Positions 53,001 to 64,000 of a stretch of DNA of 64,000 nt are shown in pieces. A program made the position numbers and the translations under genes. Source of the DNA: Serinus canaria (taxonomy: Eukaryota; Chordata; Aves; Passeriformes; Fringillidae); contig NC_066322.1 of the NCBI RefSeq assembly GCF_022539315.1, forward strand, positions 16,812,765 through 16,876,764, in the 5' to 3' direction. Positions within the stretch are counted from its first letter, which is position 1. Every line of letters begins with the position of its first letter. The notes under the pieces were generated by a model. That model did not search any database and was not told where the DNA came from. It saw only the letters and a program-made list of their open reading frames with translations.

Positions 53001-55654
53001 ACTTTTCCTATGTATGTGTAACTTGTTTACAACAGCAGCTAGTCACTTGCTTTGACAAATTAATCATCAGTGACTGCAGCATCCCAAAGCAGCTTCCTAG
53101 GATGAAAATTCTGTGAGGTCATAATCTATTCACATTTTATAGAGATACTCCATAACTGAAAGCATGGAGCTGGGAATAAACTCAGGAGCTCTGACCACTA
53201 GTCATTTGCTAATAGTTATGCATTGCAGCCACTGGAGACTGTCCATAATCATAGAAATGGGTCATTTCAATACACTCTCTTTGTAATTGATTGGGGCAGC
53301 ATCCTTTAAATCCAGTGAAGGAAGCTGGGTCAATTGCATTTCATGATTCATATTAATTATACTCTAGAAAAGAAAACTTACTTAGAGACCAAACTGCATC
53401 TTCCTTGGGATTTTAATAACTTTGATAAACCAAGACTATGCAAATATTTTTTAATGTTTTTAAAGGCATAAGAATGATAAAAAAATAAAGCAAGTATCCC
53501 CTGAGTTCACTTCTATCCCTGTGGTTTATTTAAATTTCAAAGGGATTATGTAAGTCATAAATTTGATATTTTGGACATGGAATCCTGTCAGTAGTCTTAG
53601 TTAAGGATATTTATTATGTTTATAATATATTATTTTCCTTTTCTTAAATATTTTAAAGAACCCCAGGAAATAACAAAAGGAAGAAAAACAAATAGAAGGG
53701 AAGAACATTTTTAACTCTGTCATACTTTTTCTTGCAGCTGTGTGAAGCTGGAAATTTTTCCATTCATGTTGCACTCAGTGACCTCCGGAGAAATGGTAAA
53801 AAACTGCATCATCATTTTTCAGTTTTGTCCAGCCATTCAGTACTTCCTTCAGTTGCTCTGCTTCAGGAAAGACCTGATCCTGGGGGGTGTTGATACTGTC
53901 AACTGACTGCTGTGGGAGCACAGGTTGCTCAGCACTGTAGAGACTGGATTCTAAGGGAAATCAGACAGTGCAAGGACTCTGACATCAGACTGTTGAACAG
54001 CACTTCTTATCTTACTGTAATCATTATTGTTTTGGGCTGGGTTGTGTTGGGAGCAGTTACTTTGGTTATACTGCCAGTGCAAAAGGAAACAATGCTGCTA
54101 CAAGCAATGTTTTGGTGAGCAAGGGAAAGTTCCCTCACAGGTATCCCATTCCTCTTGTGAGTCCAGAGGACATCCTCTCTTCCCACATCCTGTTTGTCCC
54201 TCTGACAGTCATGTGACACAGAAGTAGGCAGAGCTGGTTTGTCTTTACAGGAAACAATATATTTAGGAGTATGAATATTTTGTGATTTGTTTTCTAATCT
54301 ATAGGATCCAAAACCTGTAAGATCCCATATCCAACAAAGAATCCTTTCACATGGCTGTTTTTCTTTGTATCTTGTCCTAACTATACATATGAGGTATGTA
54401 TTTTCAAACAAGATGTTCAGATTTTAGTTTCGCTGAATATGTTTTTGTTTCTTTTAGAATGTTTTACATGGAAGAAACCTCTGAAACCGTTCAGCTCAGT
54501 ACATTTCCCCTCCTTCCCTAAACCCCATGAAATCAGGTTGTGGACAAGAATTTGTCTGCTTTTCCTCCCCTCCCTTGGGTCAGTACAGATGTGACTAACC
54601 TTACACTAAGCCCTGACCCTGGGCCAGTGCTTCCATGTGGCTGCTAGACAGGACATGCACTGTAATGCAGGGCAAATTCTGCAGCCAGGAACAGGGAGAT
54701 TGTCACAGAACATGTGTTGCAGTGAGGGGATGGAGGTGTCTGGAGGATTTATAATGTAAGAGCCTAGAAATATCACTGCAGGCAGGAAGATAGTGGTCAG
54801 ACAAATAAAAGATACTGTGATAGAGAAAATGAGCCAAAGTCTTCTTCCCCATTTTAAGTTACGCAATCACTTGTGTTGGTGGTGATTACTTTATAAACTG
54901 TAATCAGTTTATCATTTCATATTCCTTAATCAGGAGCTAACTCCTGACTGAGTTCAAAAGCAGATAAAGTCAGTGCAACTCAGTGTAACATTCATTCTTG
55001 CACAGAAGGACAGTGTCAGGTTTGAAATTCAGTGGAGACCAAGAGGTGTTAATGACAGCAGCACTGGGCCTTGGACTATAGAAAGTTACCATTGCTAATA
55101 GCGATGGAGGTCTGATGAATGCAAATTAGGCAGAGAAACAGGAAGGACACTGTTTTAATGCTTTAAGGTTTGTCATTGTAATAGCTGTGGAAGCAAATAT
55201 GAAGGTTTTGTTTGTGATAATACAGCACTGTTCACCTTTTTGACTAAAGGTCATTAACAGTAGAAATTTATCTGGCTGACCTTGATTTTTTTATTTACCT
55301 ATACTAGGACAAGGTTATTTTGATCAATAGAGACATAAATGCAAATGCTGTCATCAGAAATATTTTAAATTTCCTTGGCCAAAACAGGTGGGGACCTGGA
55401 TCAGTTTCACTATCATGACTCAGTGTGTTCCAGGTGAGTAATGTTTTAGGACTTCAACCCGAAGTGATGTCAGCAGCATGTTCTTCATCTGATAATGAAA
55501 TGTATCTTTTTTTCCCTTCCTTCCAGTGGGACTGTTCACCTTACTTTGCTTCATTCAGATGACAGTCTGGGCAAAGGATAAACACTGCACCTACTTAAGA
55601 GAATTCAAGGATTATCCAAGTCATAGAATGCCAATCATTCCCTTTTTGTTGTAA
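37245..55654 (+). CDS. TECRL2: Trans-2,3-enoyl-CoA reductase-like protein (TECR family, 13 coding exons)
   Basis: Homologue of TECR, the ER-membrane enzyme that uses NADPH to reduce trans-2-enoyl-CoA in the last step of very-long-chain fatty-acid elongation. Coding exons: 37245-37271, 46580-46630, 47138-47189, 47516-47560, 48845-48948, 51033-51148, 51259-51364, 52246-52318, 52410-52453, 53738-53795, 54305-54393, 55388-55433, 55527-55654. They total 939 nt, 312 aa (human TECR 308), with every junction GT-AG and in phase. An N-terminal ubiquitin-like domain ([20 protein letters not shown]) is followed by the membrane domain [18 protein letters not shown] (94-111) and the steroid-5-alpha-reductase-type C-terminus: [22 protein letters not shown] (238-242), CPNYTYE (catalytic-type Tyr 252) and C-terminal MPIIPFLL. 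It combines TECR-like and TECRL-like residues (LCEAGN, PPSYG). Human TECR and TECRL are elsewhere, so this seems a third paralogue. The symbol is my best recollection; activity is inferred. Confidence 0.93.
37272..46579 (+). other. Large first intron of TECRL2
   Basis: A 9.3-kb intron runs from donor GTGGGT at 37272 to acceptor CTCTCAG ending at 46579. Apart from the CpG island at its start and one CR1 fragment it holds nothing I can identify; the open frames in it lack splice support and protein similarity. Confidence 0.7.
44441..44760 (-). mobile_element. CR1 LINE fragment, minus orientation
   Basis: Read on the plus strand, the order TTGTCCAGTCCAGTTTT, CTCCAAGAATGGAGATTCC, CCTCTCTAAGCAACTT, CATGGTGAAAAAAATTCC and AAGAAGAGTCTGGATCCATC matches the reverse complement of the CR1 3' region. 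It lies antisense in TECRL2 intron 1 and is clearly diverged. Confidence 0.85.
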
Positions 55655-55721
55655 GAAAAGAAGGCTCAATTTGAATATTGCACAGAACCTCAAGGAGAAA
55701 AACCTCATAAACGTCCTGCCA

Positions 55722-55727
55722 AATAAA
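55722..55727 (+). other. Probable TECRL2 polyadenylation signal
   Basis: AATAAA lies 68 nt after the TECRL2 stop codon. A second copy at 56781-56786 could give a longer 3' UTR of about 1.1 kb. Which one is used cannot be told from sequence. Confidence 0.45.
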
Positions 55728-57752
55728 TGAATTAATTAAAAGGATTTTGGTGCATGTTGAATCTCCAGTGCTAAGGGAAACTGTATGCACTTGAAAGCTA
55801 CACGTCCTAACATTCAAGAATTCTCAACTCAGAAGCACCTTAAAAGATAAGGCTTCATTGCACTGCAAAAAAAAAGTCCCTGCAGTTCACTGTAACCTGA
55901 CTTAGATTTTTCTGTACTAGTCTGTTTAGATTGATGGATCAGAGATCCTAAGAAGTCTGTGCTGAAAAGCAGCTCCAAATTTAGCAGTGGCATTCTGCAA
56001 GACAGAAGTACACTGGAAGGAGGACACACCAGCTAACTGCCAGAGCTCAGTTCAGCCAGCAAGGCCAGCTGCCCTCAGGACAGTTGCATGATCTGCCTTC
56101 TTTGACTTGAAGAGTGTGCTGCCTGGAGGCAGGTGCTTTGTAACAGATAACACTACCAAAGAACATTAATGGTTCCTGGAATAAAGAAATAGGCCATATC
56201 TCAAAAACCTGATTTGGGTCTAACACCTAATTTGCCAAAAGAATCTTAAGTAAGAAATACTCGTAGTATTTGTGAATGTAATATCCTGTGCTGGGGTTTT
56301 TTGTTTGTGTTTGGTCATTAGTTGCATACTAGTAAAGAAGATTCAGAAGCAATCTAACCTATGCCATATCTTTGATATCTGGCCTGTTTTGATACAACAT
56401 CTCCTTATGATACTAAATGACCTTTTACCCAGCATTTTACATCAGGCTTCTCTCAGTAGTTTTTAATACACTTTGTAAGTACATGAAGTGACTGCTAGTC
56501 CTTGGAATGCTCTTCCTATTTTCGGAACCAGGGAGAAAAATCAGCTTCATTTTGGACTTCCTGTGTTTCCTCTGTCACAGGATTTTCTGTGGGACATAGC
56601 TGGGTTTTGTGTAAATCTAGTTAAAAAAAGCTTTTGAAATCTATCTGAATGACATTTTAAAGAAGCTATTTTAGAATATGAAGAGAATGCATAGATACTG
56701 TTTTGTTTCATAATTAATTTATTTATCAATAATAGATGTATAGAAAGATTTTTGCAACTATTTGTAAGGGTGAAATATGCAATAAAATCTATTTTAAAAC
56801 CAGTTGAAATAATTATGGCAAAAAGAGAAGGCTACAGCTGGTTGCTGAAGTTTCATAATATTCTGTACAGTAAAATGCAAGAGTGTCCTTATAAAAAAAA
56901 TCTGCCTTAATTGAAGAAAAATATCTTTCAAAGCAAAAATACATGACCCAGATTTTAATTCTGTATAACATACCTTAGAGAAGATTTCTTAGAAATTATT
57001 AAGTCTGATAGATAACTGAAGCATACATAATTATGAATTTGTTTTCAGTATTGTTTTTCCACTAGTTAAACTGTGAACCAGAAAAAAAGAACTAAATGTC
57101 AAATGATTTCCCACTGATTGCAGTGTGGAGTACAAGCAGGGTGAAATTTTCCTTCTGAGGAGGTAGAAAGCACATACCTTATTCAATCTTTACACCCACT
57201 TAATGTCCAGTTGCAGAAAAAAAGAAAGAATTTTGTAGTAACAAAGAGACCTTTCCATGTCTCTGCAAGAAAACAAAGGTTTTGGCAGATTTGGTCATAC
57301 TTTCTTTCTTTTTAATTTCCATTTTGACATTTGGCCTCTCTTTGAGGCAACTTGAAGATGAGTATGAGATCATTTTAATTAATTTTTTTAAAGAGCAAGT
57401 TTTTTGTCTGGGTCTGAGCTCTGAATTAATTCTTTCCATTCTTACTGAGACAACCGTCTGTTTTCACTGGCAGCCTGGTGAGACAGTGGAGCAATCTCCC
57501 AGGACTAGCCCCATCAGCCAGCACTGTTCTGACCTTGATAGTCCTGTGCATTCAGCACAGCAGGAATCTGCTTCTAAGCTCGGCAATGCTCTCAGCCCTG
57601 GGATCTGTCTGCTGACTCGCAGCAGTTGACATAAGGGTTAAAGAAGAAAAACCTGCCAGCCTGAGAGAATCCATCTTTGATGTTATCTGTATGTCAACAA
57701 GGAGGAATGAGACTTCTCGTATCTTATAATGGACTTTACATTAGAGGAAGAT

Positions 57753-57758
57753 TTTATT
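57753..57758 (-). other. Probable ABCA4 polyadenylation signal
   Basis: TTTATT on the plus strand reads AATAAA on the minus strand, about 235 nt after the ABCA4 stop codon at 57991. It is the nearest canonical hexamer. Confidence 0.45.
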
Positions 57759-57990
57759 CTAAAGCAAGGACCTGCCTTTCCTTTGACACTCTCAGCATGT
57801 AGTGTTACTGGTAGAGCAGTGTAAGTTGGCTGTTGCTAGGGCTGTTGTTGTTGAGAGCACAGTGCTCAGAAAGGTGCAAAAAAATCAGTGTAATACTGAG
57901 TGTGCAAACCTTTGGTTTCCCCTTGCTCTGCTCTGGTATGGCACATGCTTGCACTGTGCACACACTAAGCCTGGAGGCTGCAGGAGCAGT

Positions 57991-63441
<5,451 letters not shown>

Positions 63442-64000
63442 CTAGAAAAACCCAAGATACTGGGTTGCCCTGGGTTCAGTTAGAATAACAGTGTTAAACA
63501 ATGGCTAATCTGCTGCCAAAAATGTGACTGGTGGAAGCAGTGGGGTTGAAACTTCACAACTGGCTGCAGTATTCCTGCTGTTGGGAGAAGCCCTGACCTT
63601 TAAAGTTAATCTCTAAATACTAAAAAGGGAGGAAATGGCTTGCTCAAAAGAACAGGCCTTGTCAGTCACTGATATGAGAAAAACCTGCCCCTTAGCCATA
63701 GCTTTCACTATTTGGCTAATCTTAGTAGCTAGTGATGGTCCTTAGAAGTAGAAGTTTTGAGTAGATCTCTCAGCAAGTCAGTATTTTTATAATTGCACCA
63801 ATTAGTACTCATGTTGGCAATCTTGAACAGGAATGAATGACCCACTCACAGCTGGTAGGTGGCTCTTTTCATCTAGAGGCACATTTTTAAACAGAGCGTG
63901 TCCAGGATACAGCTGTCCTGTGCCACAGACTAGAATTGCTGTCTTGGGATGCCAGGCTAGTAGCTCATAGTACTAGCTAGTACCTAGCCTGACTGAGGAG
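63442..64000 (-). other. ABCA4: ABCA4 intron running off the window
   Basis: This is sequence upstream of the 121-nt exon (human exon 41 equivalent). I found no further exon here; the next one (human exon 40, 130 nt) should lie beyond position 64000. Confidence 0.7.

Larger units (their letters stand above)
55655..57990. other. Convergent 3' ends of TECRL2 and ABCA4
   Basis: A 2.3-kb region between two genes that end towards each other. TECRL2 has AATAAA at 55722-55727 and another at 56781-56786. ABCA4 has AATAAA on the minus strand at 57758-57753. Nothing else is recognisable. Confidence 0.6.

Overview
The window is nuclear DNA from a vertebrate, almost certainly a bird. It carries CR1 LINE copies of the avian type (clearest at 28038-28441), intron-rich genes with CpG-island promoters, and the conserved order DNTTIP2 - GCLM - ABCA4 known from human 1p22. 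I cannot name the species.

Layout, left to right. Positions 1-11762 hold no gene I can support; by synteny this may be the upstream part or first intron of BCAR3 (inference only). A tRNA-Arg(UCU) gene with a 13-nt intron lies at 11763-11848, followed by a small CpG-rich patch. DNTTIP2 (minus, CDS 23277 to 15132, 7 coding exons, 814 aa) and GCLM (minus, CDS 35083 to 25486, 7 coding exons, 271 aa) lie in tandem, each starting in a CpG island. Divergent from GCLM, with its own CpG island, is a 13-exon trans-2,3-enoyl-CoA reductase-like gene (plus, CDS 37245 to 55654, 312 aa), here called TECRL2. It ends tail-to-tail with the 3' part of ABCA4 (minus, CDS 63441 to 57991). The nine ABCA4 exons present encode the whole second nucleotide-binding domain; the 5' part of ABCA4 lies beyond position 64000.

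All splice sites given were read by eye. They are GT-AG, their phases join without a break, and the spliced proteins are full length against the families as I know them. The genes do not form a functional pathway: one acts in ribosome assembly, one in glutathione synthesis, one is a fatty-acid elongation-type reductase and one a lipid flippase. The linkage is inherited synteny.

I found no undescribed system. The points most worth a second look are the TECR-like paralogue between GCLM and ABCA4, a consensus NRF2/NF-E2 site 70 bp upstream of the GCLM start codon, a 34-bp perfect palindrome holding decoy splice donors in the last ABCA4 intron, and several perfect hairpins in the otherwise empty left arm.
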